A DNA stretch of 55,815 bases from JAFAZI01 sp035501255 (GCA_035501255.1 DATJWM010000144.1:1-55815); one strand, 5' to 3'; positions 16,438-25,765 are shown, numbered from the stretch's first letter. Numbers and translations: made by a program. The notes: generated by a model from the letters alone, not told the origin.

Positions 16438-18150
16438 TCACCGCCCGGCGAGGTCGCGGTCCGCCGGTGGGCTCGGTTCGGACCGCTCCGCCGCTGACCG
16501 CAGCGGAGCGGTCCGGGACCAGCGGACCCCGCTCAGGTCGGTGAACGCACGACTCGCGGTCGCCGTCTCCATGGCCGCGATGAACCGGGCTCCGTCGATG
16601 CGTTGGATCACGGCGTCCGAGACCGCCGTCACCGTCGCGGTCCGCGGCACCTGGTGGATCAGGCCGAGCTCACCGACGTACCCGGGGGCGGTGACCGGCG
16701 GCAGCTCGCGGGAGACGCCACGCTCGTCGGTGACATGCACCGCGAGCGTGCCCTCCGCCAGGATGTAAAGCGTCTCGGCCGGATCGCCCTGTCGGATGAT
16801 GACGGCGCCGGCTTCGACGACCTCACGCTGAGCATCGGCCGCCAACCCCTCCAGAGTGGTCCGGCTGGCGCTGGTGAACAGGTCCAGCTCGGCCAGCAGG
16901 TCGACGATGGGGGCGAGTTCGCGCACGCGAGCGGCGGTTTCGCGGTCGCTGCGCAGCAGCATCGGCAATCCGATCAGGGCCGCTACCGGGAAGAACACCC
17001 CGATCGCGATCAGCGTGGCGTCGAGGCCGGCCGCCGCGAACACTGCAGCGGTCAGGAAGCTCGCGGCCGCCGTCGCCGCGAGCACGGCGGCGTCGAACAC
17101 GCCGAGGACACGGCTCAACACGCCACGGTCCAAATCGCGCTGAAGCGCCGTGATCGCGAGCACATCGACGATGATCATGCCGATCCCGGAAACCGCCTGG
17201 AGAGCGAAGGCGACCGCCGGATCGTGGGTGAGAATCGTGAGCGGGAACGGGATCGCCTGCAAGGTGATGCTGGCCACGATGATCGGGGCCAGTCGCGTGG
17301 ACTCGCTGAGTTTGTTGGCGATCCCGGCGGCGATGACGCCGCCGAGGGCGGCACCGGCGAGCAGGTAGCTATAGCCGCCGGCGCCGGTGCCGAGGTGGAT
17401 CGACAGCGGCGCGTAGATGACCGTGGCCGCGCCGTACACCGCGGAGTCGAGGGCACAGAAGATCACCAGCACGAAGGCGACATGCGCTGCTCGCAGTGCG
17501 CGGACCCCGTCGATCCACTGAGCCAGCATCCGGCCACCGGGCTCTGCCGAACCCGTCGAGCGCACCTTCAGACGCGAAACCAGCACCGCCGCGACGAGGA
17601 AGCTCGCGGCGTTGATCGCGACCCCGAGAACGTGCGCGCCGAGGAGCAACAGCAGCCCGCCGAACGCCGGACCGAGAACGATCGTGATGCTCTCCAGCGT
17701 CGTGTACACCCCGTTGGCCGCAGCAAGTTCGGACTCCCGCACGATCTCGGGCGTGAGCGCTCCCGAGGCCGGCCGGTACGGCGCGGTGGTGACCGCGGTG
17801 GCGATACTGAGACCGATCAGCAGCCAGATCGGTCCATCCAGGCCGACCACCACGGCAATCCCGATCATGACGACCGCGGAGGCCAACGCGGAGACGATCA
17901 TCACTCGGGTGCGTTCGACCCGATCGGCGATGACGCCCGCGTAGCCGCTGACCAGGAGGCCGGTGATCCATCGGGTGGCGGCGAGGGCTGCGATGGCGAA
18001 CGTGGATCCCGTCCGCTGGAAGATCACGACCAGGATCACGACGCTGTAGGACCACGATCCGATCTGGTCGATCAGGAACGAAACCACCAAGAGTCGGAAG
18101 TCGCGGTGCTTGAGCACGCTGCGAAAGCGATCGGTGCTCGAGCCGGCCAT
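16438..18150 (-). CDS. MFS transporter fused to a cyclic-nucleotide-binding domain
   Basis: A 570-residue protein. Residues about 15-400 are a 12-helix major facilitator domain (FRLLVVSFLIDQIGSWSYSVVI, then ATRWITGLLVSGYAGVIADRVERTRVM with the loop 2-3 motif). After a linker, residues about 425-540 form a CNB domain: REVVEAGAVIIRQGDPAETLYILAEG, GYVGELGLIHQ and VPRTATV. The Gly-Glu-Leu and Arg of the phosphate-binding cassette are present, so cAMP or cGMP binding is plausible. This arrangement suggests a transporter gated by a cyclic nucleotide; the substrate is unknown. A perfect 12-bp inverted repeat lies in the part coding the C-terminal tail. The start at 18150 (ATG) fits the first helix. 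Confidence 0.87.
   Translation of the reverse strand: MAGSSTDRFRSVLKHRDFRLLVVSFLIDQIGSWSYSVVILVVIFQRTGSTFAIAALAATRWITGLLVSGYAGVIADRVERTRVMIVSALASAVVMIGIAVVVGLDGPIWLLIGLSIATAVTTAPYRPASGALTPEIVRESELAAANGVYTTLESITIVLGPAFGGLLLLLGAHVLGVAINAASFLVAAVLVSRLKVRSTGSAEPGGRMLAQWIDGVRALRAAHVAFVLVIFCALDSAVYGAATVIYAPLSIHLGTGAGGYSYLLAGAALGGVIAAGIANKLSESTRLAPIIVASITLQAIPFPLTILTHDPAVAFALQAVSGIGMIIVDVLAITALQRDLDRGVLSRVLGVFDAAVLAATAAASFLTAAVFAAAGLDATLIAIGVFFPVAALIGLPMLLRSDRETAARVRELAPIVDLLAELDLFTSASRTTLEGLAADAQREVVEAGAVIIRQGDPAETLYILAEGTLAVHVTDERGVSRELPPVTAPGYVGELGLIHQVPRTATVTAVSDAVIQRIDGARFIAAMETATASRAFTDLSGVRWSRTAPLRSAAERSEPSPPADRDLAGR
16480..16514 (-). repeat. 12-bp perfect inverted repeat (hairpin) in the 3' end of the MFS-CNB gene
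   Basis: GGACCGCTCCGC (16480-16491) and GCGGAGCGGTCC (16503-16514) are exact inverted repeats with an 11-base loop. The hairpin falls in codons for the disordered Arg/Ser/Pro tail after the CNB domain. It has no U-run. It could attenuate read-through into the EAL/GGDEF gene downstream or simply reflect low-complexity tail coding. Confidence 0.5.
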
Positions 18151-18392
18151 CTGCGGAAGAGTAGGGCTTGCGTCCCGACCCTGTCGGTCGGGTCCGGGCC
18201 AACGGACTGACCATTCGTCATGGTTTGGGGATATTTGGTGGGTTTTGTAGGGTGAAAGATCGGTGAAGCACCCCGGAAGAGTTGGGGACGGCTGGCCAGC
18301 GACAGTGCACGGTCATTAGGGTGCAGCCACGAGCAGCACTGCGCCGTGTTCGCCCAGACCGGTGTACCTGCTCCTCGGGGAGGACTCTTCCG
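18151..18392. other. Intergenic region between divergent genes
   Basis: These 242 bases separate the divergent MFS-CNB and lectin-like genes. The middle (about 18215-18265) is relatively A/T-rich and is the likely place for both promoters. I see no protein-coding remnant and no clear operator palindrome. Confidence 0.4.
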
Positions 18393-20630
18393 ATGGCGCG
18401 TCGTGCCTGGATTGCGATCGGCTCAACTCTGTGTGGTGTGGTCCTGGTGGGTGGTTTCGCCGCCCCCGCGAGCGCGTCGACCTCGACCCTCGTCAACGAG
18501 TCGTTCACCGGGGCAACGACGTCCTCGCCGAACTGGACCTTGCCGACCGCGTCATCGTCGGGCACCAACGATGCCTGTCTGACCGCGTCGTCGAACACCA
18601 GTGGCACCCCGGTGCCGGGTTGCTCGGGACCGATCGGCGCTGAGAGCGGCTTGCAGCTGACGACGGCGGACACCTTCCAAGAGGGCGGCGTCTCTTACAC
18701 CTCGAGCGTGCCCTCCTCGCTCGGCCTCGACGCGACCTTCACGACCTACCAGTACGCCGGAACCCCGACCGGTGCCGACGGAATCGTGTTCTACCTCGCG
18801 GCCTCGAGTCCGACCGACGCGTCCTCGTCGCCCGTCACGCTAGGTGGCAACGGCGGCGCCCTCGGCTACGCACCGCGCCCGGATGGCGCGGACGGACTGA
18901 CCCACGGGTACCTCGGCGTCGGCCTTGACGTCTACGGCAACTACGTCAACGCCGATTACTCGGGCAGCGGATGCTCCGACATGGGCTCGCTCGTGCCGGA
19001 GAACGTGACCGTGCGCGGCCCCGGCAACGGATCCGCCGGCTACTGCATCCAGAGCACCCAGACCGTCACCCAGGGTGCGCTCGACTCCGACAGCCCGGTG
19101 GCCGTCCCGGTCGAGGTGGCAGTGAACCCGACCGGTGGCGACCTGACAACCGCGAGCGGGGTGACGGTGCCGGCCCACGACTACGTGGTCGTCGTCACCC
19201 CGACCGGCGACTCCTCGCCGATCGTCGAGACGGGTGCGCTGCCGAGCGCCGCCGGATTCGTGCCGGACTCCAGTTGGGTGGACTCCAACGGCGTCCCGCT
19301 CCAGCTGAGCTTCGGCTGGTCGGCGGCGACCGGCGCGTCGACGGACTACCACACCGTGTCGAACGCCAACGTCACCACGTTGAACGGCAACCCGCCGGCG
19401 CTCGGGGTCACGCTGAGCGACAACAGCGGCGGATCCGCGCACGTCGGCCAGACCGTGACCTATGCGGCGACGACGTCCGTGTCCAACGCCGACGAGACCC
19501 GGCCGATCACCCTGACCGACACCTTCCCGAGCCAGCTCACCCCGCTGTCCGCAGGCCTGGGCGGCACGGGGTCGGGCACGACCTGGTCATGCGGAGTGAG
19601 CGGCCAGACGGTCACCTGCACTCACCCGGCGGCCCCGCAGGGCACCCTCGATCCGGTCAACATGCCGGTCACGGTGGCGGCTGCCGGCGCGAACGTGGCC
19701 GACACGGTGGTCGTCGGCTCCCCAGACGCGACCCAGGGCAGCGCGACCGACACCCAGACCTACACGCCGCGGCCGACCGCGACCGCGCTCGCCTTCACCG
19801 GTCAGCCGGTGAACACCCAGGTCAACACCACCATGAAGAACGCCGATAACACGACCACGCATGTGCAGGTGTCGGCCGAGGTGGGTTCCGGCGGTGCGGT
19901 CGATCCGTACTACACCGGCGCTGTGACGTTGGCGTTCTCGCCGGGTACGGCGGGAAACCCGCAGTTTGTGGTCAACGGCAGCCCGACGTCGTCGATCACG
20001 GTCAACGCGGTCAATGGGGTGGCGGACTTCTCGCCGATCATCGTCAACACCGTCGGCTTCCAGTACACCCTCCAGGCGACGGCGTCCGGACTCACCAGTG
20101 CCACCAGTAACCCGTTCGACGTCAACAGCGTTCAGACGGCGTGCCCGTCCGGGCAGAGTTGCACGACGCCACCGGTAACCGACTCCAGCGGTGACACGGC
20201 CGTCATCCAGGCCCAGGCGGGTTCCGGATCGACGACGATCACCGCGTCGTTCGGCGGCAACGTCGCGCCGGTCCACCCTTGCACCGGAAGCGCCTCGAGC
20301 GTGCTGACGTTCAGTGGCGACCGGCAGAAGCTGATTACCGAGACGTTCCCGACGAACCTCCCGGTGCTGCTGTTCTGCTACGGCCAACCGACACCATTCA
20401 CCGACATCACGCTGCACAAGACGACTTACTACAACTCGACGAACAAGGAGTACGAGGGTCTGCTGCCGCCGTGCCTACTGGTCCCGAGCGGCCAGCCGTG
20501 CTTCAAGGTGCCGACGTTCCCCGTCTTTGTGCCGGGCACGCTGCGGCCCGTGATCGACCCCACCACGAAGAAGCTCGAGGAGACGGTCGTGATCTACAGC
20601 GGTGCGGCCGATCCGAAGACTATGCACTGA
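18393..20630 (+). CDS. Secreted L-type-lectin-like surface protein with Ig-like repeats
   Basis: A 745-residue exported protein. The signal peptide is MARRAWIAIGSTLCGVVLVG with cleavage near ASAS. Residues about 30-330 resemble bacterial legume-lectin-like domains: NESFTG, NWTLP, GADGIVFYLA, GGNGGALGYAP and YLGVGLDVYGNY, with the Asp/Asn-rich region that binds calcium and sugar in relatives. Residues about 345-460 resemble a DUF11-type repeat (ETRPITLTDTFPSQLTPLSA), followed by Ig-like strands and a Cys-containing C-terminal domain. No sortase motif or final membrane helix is present, so the protein is probably released or held non-covalently. AGGA-type Shine-Dalgarno sequence (GGGGAGGA, 18377-18384) precedes the ATG. 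Ligand unknown. Confidence 0.78.
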   Translation: MARRAWIAIGSTLCGVVLVGGFAAPASASTSTLVNESFTGATTSSPNWTLPTASSSGTNDACLTASSNTSGTPVPGCSGPIGAESGLQLTTADTFQEGGVSYTSSVPSSLGLDATFTTYQYAGTPTGADGIVFYLAASSPTDASSSPVTLGGNGGALGYAPRPDGADGLTHGYLGVGLDVYGNYVNADYSGSGCSDMGSLVPENVTVRGPGNGSAGYCIQSTQTVTQGALDSDSPVAVPVEVAVNPTGGDLTTASGVTVPAHDYVVVVTPTGDSSPIVETGALPSAAGFVPDSSWVDSNGVPLQLSFGWSAATGASTDYHTVSNANVTTLNGNPPALGVTLSDNSGGSAHVGQTVTYAATTSVSNADETRPITLTDTFPSQLTPLSAGLGGTGSGTTWSCGVSGQTVTCTHPAAPQGTLDPVNMPVTVAAAGANVADTVVVGSPDATQGSATDTQTYTPRPTATALAFTGQPVNTQVNTTMKNADNTTTHVQVSAEVGSGGAVDPYYTGAVTLAFSPGTAGNPQFVVNGSPTSSITVNAVNGVADFSPIIVNTVGFQYTLQATASGLTSATSNPFDVNSVQTACPSGQSCTTPPVTDSSGDTAVIQAQAGSGSTTITASFGGNVAPVHPCTGSASSVLTFSGDRQKLITETFPTNLPVLLFCYGQPTPFTDITLHKTTYYNSTNKEYEGLLPPCLLVPSGQPCFKVPTFPVFVPGTLRPVIDPTTKKLEETVVIYSGAADPKTMH

Positions 20631-23600
20631 CGTGCACGGCTCCCCGCGCGGTGCGCGGGGACGGCACGTGGTCGGCCGGCGCCGTCAGGTCGATGACGAT
20701 GCCGAGCCGGCGCTGCAAGGGCATGATCTCCTCGATGAGCGCGAGGTCGATCGGGCGGCGTTGCGGGTGGGTGCGGGCCGCCATCGCGGCGACCGTGAAC
20801 GCTAGCTCGTGCCCGGCGTGGAGATGGCGGGCGACCGCGAGGGCCTCGTCGAAGGCGAGGTCGGCCTCGTCGTGATGTCCCAATGCGTCCTCGGAGCCCC
20901 CGATCACCCGGAGCAGCAACGGGGTCTGGACCGGCTGGTCCGACAGCCGCCGGGCGGCAGTCAGGGTCTCGCGCGCGAGTTCGGCCGCGGCCGCTGGCCG
21001 GCCGCGAAGTAGCAGGCTCTCAGCGCGGTAGGCGTCCGCATCGATGACCTCGCCCTTCGCGCCGTGAGCGACGAAGCTGGCACGAGCCAGATCCAGTTGG
21101 GTGTCGGCCTCCTCGAAGCGACCCTGCTTGGCGAGCGCGCGACCGAGTAGCGCGCGCCCGAACGCGACGTCGTTGTCCGATCCCGAGGCCCGCCATACCC
21201 GGATGGCCTGCTCCAGGGCCGATTCCGCCTCTGCCACCCTGCCTTGGTCGAGCCGGATCTCGGCGATGTTGGCGTTGGTGAGCGCGACGTTGGGCAGGTC
21301 GCCGAGCCGCGCGACGAGCTCCCGCGCCTTGACGTAGGAGTCGACGGCGTCGTCCCAGGCGCCGGCGCGGTAGTCGCGGTAGCCGATCTGGGTGAGCACC
21401 CGCGCTTGTCCCGCAAGGTCGCCGGCGATCTGCTGGAGACGCAGCGCTCGCTTCGACCGGGAACCGTCGACCTCGACGCCGAGGTCGGTGTCGATGACGT
21501 CGAGGTAGACGAGCGCGTCGGCGATCGCGCGGCCATCGCGTCGCTCGTCGCCGCCGTCAGCGACCGTGGCATAGGTCGTGCGCGACGCCGCGAGCCGCCC
21601 TTGGCGGAACTGGGTGATCGCGACCCCGAGCCCGACCTCGAGTCGAAGTGACGCGGCCTCCTCGCCCGGGACTCCGGTGAGCACGGAGGTGACCCGGCGC
21701 AACCGACGCAGCGCGAGCGCATATGCGGCTCGCTGGGTTGCCGTTCGGGCCCGCTTGAGACCGATCCGCGCCACCAGCAGCGGTTTGTCGGGGAGCAGCC
21801 GGCAAGCGGCGACATAGGACTTGTCGCTGTCGAGGTACTCGCCCAGCCGCATCTGCGCGTCCCCGAGCCCGGTGAGCAGATCGGCGCGCTTGCTGGGGTC
21901 GACGTTCGGCAGTCGGGCGGCCGCGGCGAGGGCGCGGTCGTAGAGCAGGATGGCCTCGGCATTGGCGAAGGCGTCGCGCGCGCGGTTCGCGGCCGCTGTC
22001 GCGAGCGGGAGGGCCCGGGCGTAATCCCCGGCTCGCGAATAGTGAAGGGACAGGACCGTGGCGCGCTCGTGGTCCTCGGCGGGGTAGCGCTCGGTCAGCA
22101 ACTCGGCCATCCGGGCATGCAGGGCCGCCCGGCGGCGGAACGGGAGTCCCTCGTAGGCGGTGTCCCGGATGACCGCCTGGCGGAACTTCAGCTCGATCCC
22201 GTCCACCGCGAGGAACTCTGCGAGCCCGTCGATCACCGGGTCGACGTCCGCGTCCGGGTTGTCGAGCAGCCGGCGCAGCAACGGTCGTTCGATGCCGAGA
22301 CCGGCGACCGAGGCCGCTCGCAGCACGTCACGTGCGCGAGGGGTCAAGCTGTCGATGCGGGCGGCGACCACTGTCTCGATCGAATCCGGAAGGTCGGCGC
22401 TGTCGGCCACGCCGTGCGCGGTGGCTGCGAGCTGTCGCAGGAACAGCGGGTTACCACCGCTTCGCGCGACAACAGCCTCGGCCAGGTGCGGGGACAGAGG
22501 GTGGTCGTCGGTGTCGCTGTGCACCAGGACGAGCGCGGCGTCGGGCCCGAGCGGACCGACGTCGATCTGGCGCGAGGTCGGCGGTTGCGGCTCGGTCCAG
22601 GCGGTGCGGTCGGCGAGTACGACGATCCACGGGAGGCCGGCGACGTTGTGCGCGAGATAGCGCAGCAGCGCCGCCGACGCCTCGTCGGCGAACTGCATGT
22701 CGTCGACCGCGATGACGGTCGGCTGCCCGTGCGCGTTGCGAAGGACGTCGAGGACGAGCTGCTGGGTGCGATCTGCCCGGAACTCGGGCGCGATGTCGCC
22801 CGTGAGTGCGGTGTCTTCGATCGTCGCGCCGAAGATGGGTGCGAGCAGCGGAACCCAGTCGAGAAGATCGGGCGCCAGGCGGTGGCACCAGGCGGTGAGG
22901 CCGGCCTCAACCGACACCGCGTCCGTGTCGTCCAGGTCGAGCGCAGCGCGCAGCACCGGACGGAACAACGCGTACGGCGACGATGCGCGGTAGAGCTCGG
23001 CGGTCGTCTGGAGCACCGCCATCCCCGTGGCGCGAGAGATCAGTTCGGTGAGCAGACGGGTCTTGCCGATCCCGACCGGCCCGACCAGATCGATGTGCGT
23101 GCCGTGTCCGGTGAGCGCGCGCTCGATGGCGGCGTCGAGAAGGTCGAGCTCGTCGGTTCGTCCGGCCAGAGGCAGGTCGCGGCCGGCCTCCCGATGCGCG
23201 AGCGGTTGCCCGACCGACCGGACGACGACCGGCGCGGTCTTGCCCTTCACCATGAAGGGGGGAATCTCGCCGAGCTCGAACTGGGTCCGAGAGCCTTCGA
23301 CGACTGTCGGCAACGCCCAGATCTCTCCGGGCGGGGTCTTGCCCATGATCCGAGCGGCGAGGTTGACCACGTCACCCTTGACCGAGTACGACCGACGGCG
23401 GGGCGGGCCAACCGCGCCGCTGAACACCCGACCCGCGGTCACCCCGGCCCGCAACGACAGCGGCCCGGGGTCGTCAAGCACCTGGCGCAGCGTGCACAGC
23501 ATCGCCTCGTCCGGATCCTCGAGCCCCCGGGGCGCGCCGGCGACGAGCATGAACTTGCCGCCGTCGGGGGAGATGTCCGTCTCGTGGAACGAGACGCCGT

Positions 23601-24474
23601 TGCGGTGGCAGGCTTCCTGAGCCACCTCGACCAGGTGCTTGAGCGCCTGATCGACGACTTCTGCCCCGTGGGCGGACTCCAACTCCTGCATACCGGAGAA
23701 CTCGAGAAAGGCAACGGCCACCTGGCGGTGCTCGCCGCTACCGCCGCCGCTGGTGAGGTGGGCGGCGACGAGCTCGGGGATCAGGCCGGTGACCTCACCG
23801 CTCGGAGGCGGGGCCTGCTGGCTGGGAAGCGCGACCTGCGGCGCCTGAACGAGCAGGATTCCGTCACCTTTGCGCTCGCCGCGGCACTCGGGTGCCAGTA
23901 GGGCCGCGGTTTGCGGGCTGAGGAGGATCTCGCCCGCCTCGGCGGTCGCCTCGAGCCGGGCGGTGACGGTGGCGGCAGCCCCGGTGATCAGCAGCTCGCG
24001 GTGCCGGTGGCCCAGGAAATGGAACCCGAACCGGCCGGTGTGCACGCCGACCGACATGCGCAGCCGAACGCGACCGACCGAGGTGTCGAGGACTCCGACG
24101 TGCCGCATCCTTGACCGCATGGCCGCGCTGGCGGCGCACGCGAGTGCGGCGTGGTCGGGGGCGTTGAACCCGAGGAGCAGGGCGTCGCCGCCCCACTTCA
24201 CCAGCCATCCGCCGTGGTCGTAGGCCGCGTTCAGCAGCTCGCTGAGCACCAGGTCGAGGTGGTCGGACATCTCCTCGGCGCCGCTGCGGCCGCGCCGGGC
24301 GAGCCGCTCGGTCAGGCGGGTGAAACCGGAGATATCGGCGAAGACCAGCGTCCCCTGCAGCTCGCGCGCCAGTTCCGCCGGGCGGTCCCGGTGCCAGGCG
24401 CGGGCGAGTTCGGACACGTACGGGCCGAGATCGACCTCGCCGGCAGGGCGGTCGTCGAGGGTGGGCAGGGTCAC
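20620..24474 (-). CDS. Tandem class III nucleotidyl cyclase - ATPase - TPR signalling protein
   Basis: A 1284-residue protein built like soluble adenylyl cyclase. Cyclase domain 1 (about residues 40-205) has both metal Asp motifs, VFADISGF (D47) and KWGGDALL, but Thr replaces the catalytic Asn (ATVTARLE). Cyclase domain 2 (about 245-425) lacks metal Asp residues (AFLEFSGM; DGGKFML) but keeps the Asn and Arg (GDVVNLAARIM). Together they could form one hetero-paired active site. A P-loop ATPase follows (GPVGIGKTRLL near 465; VIAVDDMQFADE), then a helical TPR-rich half (about 820-1250). It probably makes cAMP (or cGMP) in response to an unknown cue. The GTG at 24474 was chosen because the conserved region begins soon after and AAGGAC lies upstream; the longer frame is shadow coding. 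Confidence 0.88.
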   Translation of the reverse strand: MTLPTLDDRPAGEVDLGPYVSELARAWHRDRPAELARELQGTLVFADISGFTRLTERLARRGRSGAEEMSDHLDLVLSELLNAAYDHGGWLVKWGGDALLLGFNAPDHAALACAASAAMRSRMRHVGVLDTSVGRVRLRMSVGVHTGRFGFHFLGHRHRELLITGAAATVTARLEATAEAGEILLSPQTAALLAPECRGERKGDGILLVQAPQVALPSQQAPPPSGEVTGLIPELVAAHLTSGGGSGEHRQVAVAFLEFSGMQELESAHGAEVVDQALKHLVEVAQEACHRNGVSFHETDISPDGGKFMLVAGAPRGLEDPDEAMLCTLRQVLDDPGPLSLRAGVTAGRVFSGAVGPPRRRSYSVKGDVVNLAARIMGKTPPGEIWALPTVVEGSRTQFELGEIPPFMVKGKTAPVVVRSVGQPLAHREAGRDLPLAGRTDELDLLDAAIERALTGHGTHIDLVGPVGIGKTRLLTELISRATGMAVLQTTAELYRASSPYALFRPVLRAALDLDDTDAVSVEAGLTAWCHRLAPDLLDWVPLLAPIFGATIEDTALTGDIAPEFRADRTQQLVLDVLRNAHGQPTVIAVDDMQFADEASAALLRYLAHNVAGLPWIVVLADRTAWTEPQPPTSRQIDVGPLGPDAALVLVHSDTDDHPLSPHLAEAVVARSGGNPLFLRQLAATAHGVADSADLPDSIETVVAARIDSLTPRARDVLRAASVAGLGIERPLLRRLLDNPDADVDPVIDGLAEFLAVDGIELKFRQAVIRDTAYEGLPFRRRAALHARMAELLTERYPAEDHERATVLSLHYSRAGDYARALPLATAAANRARDAFANAEAILLYDRALAAAARLPNVDPSKRADLLTGLGDAQMRLGEYLDSDKSYVAACRLLPDKPLLVARIGLKRARTATQRAAYALALRRLRRVTSVLTGVPGEEAASLRLEVGLGVAITQFRQGRLAASRTTYATVADGGDERRDGRAIADALVYLDVIDTDLGVEVDGSRSKRALRLQQIAGDLAGQARVLTQIGYRDYRAGAWDDAVDSYVKARELVARLGDLPNVALTNANIAEIRLDQGRVAEAESALEQAIRVWRASGSDNDVAFGRALLGRALAKQGRFEEADTQLDLARASFVAHGAKGEVIDADAYRAESLLLRGRPAAAAELARETLTAARRLSDQPVQTPLLLRVIGGSEDALGHHDEADLAFDEALAVARHLHAGHELAFTVAAMAARTHPQRRPIDLALIEEIMPLQRRLGIVIDLTAPADHVPSPRTARGAVHVSA
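20641..20661. terminator. Hairpin between convergent lectin-like and cyclase genes
   Basis: A 9-bp perfect stem (TCCCCGCGC pairing with GCGCGGGGA) with a 3-base loop lies 10 bases after the lectin-gene stop and inside the last codons of the opposing cyclase gene. A hairpin where two convergent genes overlap by 11 bp is a natural place for transcription arrest. There is no U-run, so this is a weak intrinsic terminator by the classical definition. Confidence 0.5.
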
Positions 24475-24625
24475 GGCGTGGAGTCCTTGGGCGGGGAGGG
24501 GAATCCTCCCATGGGGGGACGACGCGCGCCGAATGAACGCGAACAGATGAACGTCAGGTGGACGGTCCGTGAACGCCTCCTGTGCCGTTCGCAGACCTCG
24601 CGGCCGCCGTGCAAGGCTCGCCGAC

Positions 24626-25024
24626 ATGACGCAGATCGACGCCGTGGACCTTGCCTCGGTCGAGCTGTTCGCGAACCTGGACGAGGAGGGCCGGGCGATC
24701 GTCGCGAACTGGCTCGAGACGATCGAGGTGCCGGTTGGCTGGGAGCTCACCCATCAGGGGCAGGCCGGGTACGTCTTCTACGTGCTGCGCGAGGGGACGG
24801 CCGAGGTCCGGGTCGACGGCGCCACGGTCCGGGTGCTCTCGCCCGGCGATTACTTCGGCGAGCTGTCGATGTTGGGGGACGGCACGCAGACGGCCACCGT
24901 GGTGGTCACCTCACCGTCGATCGTGTGGTCGATGTTCGGCACCCGGTTCCGGGAGCTTCAGCGCGACCATCCGGACATCGCCGCGGTGATCGAGCGGACC
25001 GCCGCGGAGCGCCAGGCCGGCTAG
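24626..25024 (+). CDS. Small single-domain CNB protein 1
   Basis: A 132-residue stand-alone cyclic-nucleotide-binding fold. VELFANLDEEGRAIVANWLE, GWELTHQGQAGYVFYVLREGTAEV and SPGDYFGELSMLGDGTQTATV align with CRP/PKA-regulatory-type domains. The phosphate-cassette Arg that contacts the cyclic phosphate is absent (GTQTATV where PRxATV is expected), so ligand binding is doubtful. There is no DNA-binding domain. It is divergent from the big cyclase gene (151-bp shared promoter region) and overlaps the phosphoesterase gene by 4 bp in convergent orientation. The ATG at 24626 is preferred; an in-frame ATG at 24569 would add an Arg-rich stretch. Confidence 0.8.
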   Translation: MTQIDAVDLASVELFANLDEEGRAIVANWLETIEVPVGWELTHQGQAGYVFYVLREGTAEVRVDGATVRVLSPGDYFGELSMLGDGTQTATVVVTSPSIVWSMFGTRFRELQRDHPDIAAVIERTAAERQAG

Positions 25025-25752
25025 CTGAGCGCGATCTCCTCGGCCGCTGTGGCTGATCGCCAGCAGGCGGTCCGCGCGCCGAGATCGAGCAGGATGTGCG
25101 CCGGGACGTGCCCGGGTTGGTGGCCCGGATTGAAGATCCAGGTGTCGCCGAGATGCTGTGCCCAGCCGCCACCGTCGACGAACGGCGCCTGGTGGATGTG
25201 TCCGGCAAGGACGATCGCCGGGTTGAACACGGGAAGCCACTCGGTGAGCGCCTCATCGCCGTACTCACGCCGGCCGTCCCACGCGAGGGGTGACCCGGTC
25301 GGTGGAGCGTGGTAGATCCACACCCAGTCCCGCTTTGGCCGGGCCGCGTCGACGGCCAGTCGGTCGGCGAGTGAGGCTCGTCCCTGCGGGCCGTCCCACC
25401 AGGGGCAGACCGTGATCAGCGTGCCGTCGACCAGCACCGACTCGGCGTCGGTGTGGACGGTGGGCGAGGCCGTTCGCGACAGCCAACGGGCGGCTTTCTC
25501 CCCGGCACTGTCACGCGAGTCGAGGTCGTGATTGCCGGAGGCGACCAGGACCTCGGTGCGCGCGCCCAAGGCTGCCAGCTGGGCGGTGACGGCGTGGATC
25601 TGTGCACCGACCGGCACCGCGGACCTGATGTCGAGCAGGTCGCCGGCGATCACGACCGCGTCGATCGCGAGGTCGCGGTCGACCGCCGCCGCGAGCAGCC
25701 AATCGAACTGGGGCAGGCGATAGTGCAGGTCCGACACCACGAGGAGTTTCAT
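25021..25752 (-). CDS. Calcineurin-like metallophosphoesterase (candidate cyclic-nucleotide phosphodiesterase)
   Basis: A 243-residue cytoplasmic metallophosphoesterase. The five metal/active-site motifs appear in order: VVSDLHYRL (DxH), VIAGDLLD (GD), ASGNHDLD (GNHD), WIYHAPP (H) and LAGHIHQAP (GHxH). Members of this class include class III cyclic-nucleotide phosphodiesterases as well as enzymes on other phosphoesters. The gene lies 13 bp after a CNB-domain gene on the same strand and next to a nucleotidyl cyclase, so degradation of a cyclic nucleotide is a reasonable inference, not a demonstrated role. The ATG at 25752 directly precedes the first beta-strand KLLVVSD; the longer frame upstream is Arg-rich. 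Confidence 0.84.
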   Translation of the reverse strand: MKLLVVSDLHYRLPQFDWLLAAAVDRDLAIDAVVIAGDLLDIRSAVPVGAQIHAVTAQLAALGARTEVLVASGNHDLDSRDSAGEKAARWLSRTASPTVHTDAESVLVDGTLITVCPWWDGPQGRASLADRLAVDAARPKRDWVWIYHAPPTGSPLAWDGRREYGDEALTEWLPVFNPAIVLAGHIHQAPFVDGGGWAQHLGDTWIFNPGHQPGHVPAHILLDLGARTACWRSATAAEEIALS

Positions 25753-25765
25753 CCGCAATCGCCGC

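Noticed and set aside
16603..18210. A 535-codon plus-strand frame opposite the MFS-CNB gene
   Set aside because: The translation is a mix of Arg, Asp, His and Gln with no hydrophobic core; the minus-strand gene explains the sequence.
22042..23901. A 619-codon plus-strand frame opposite the cyclase gene
   Set aside because: Shadow of the cyclase coding frame; no domain or start signal.
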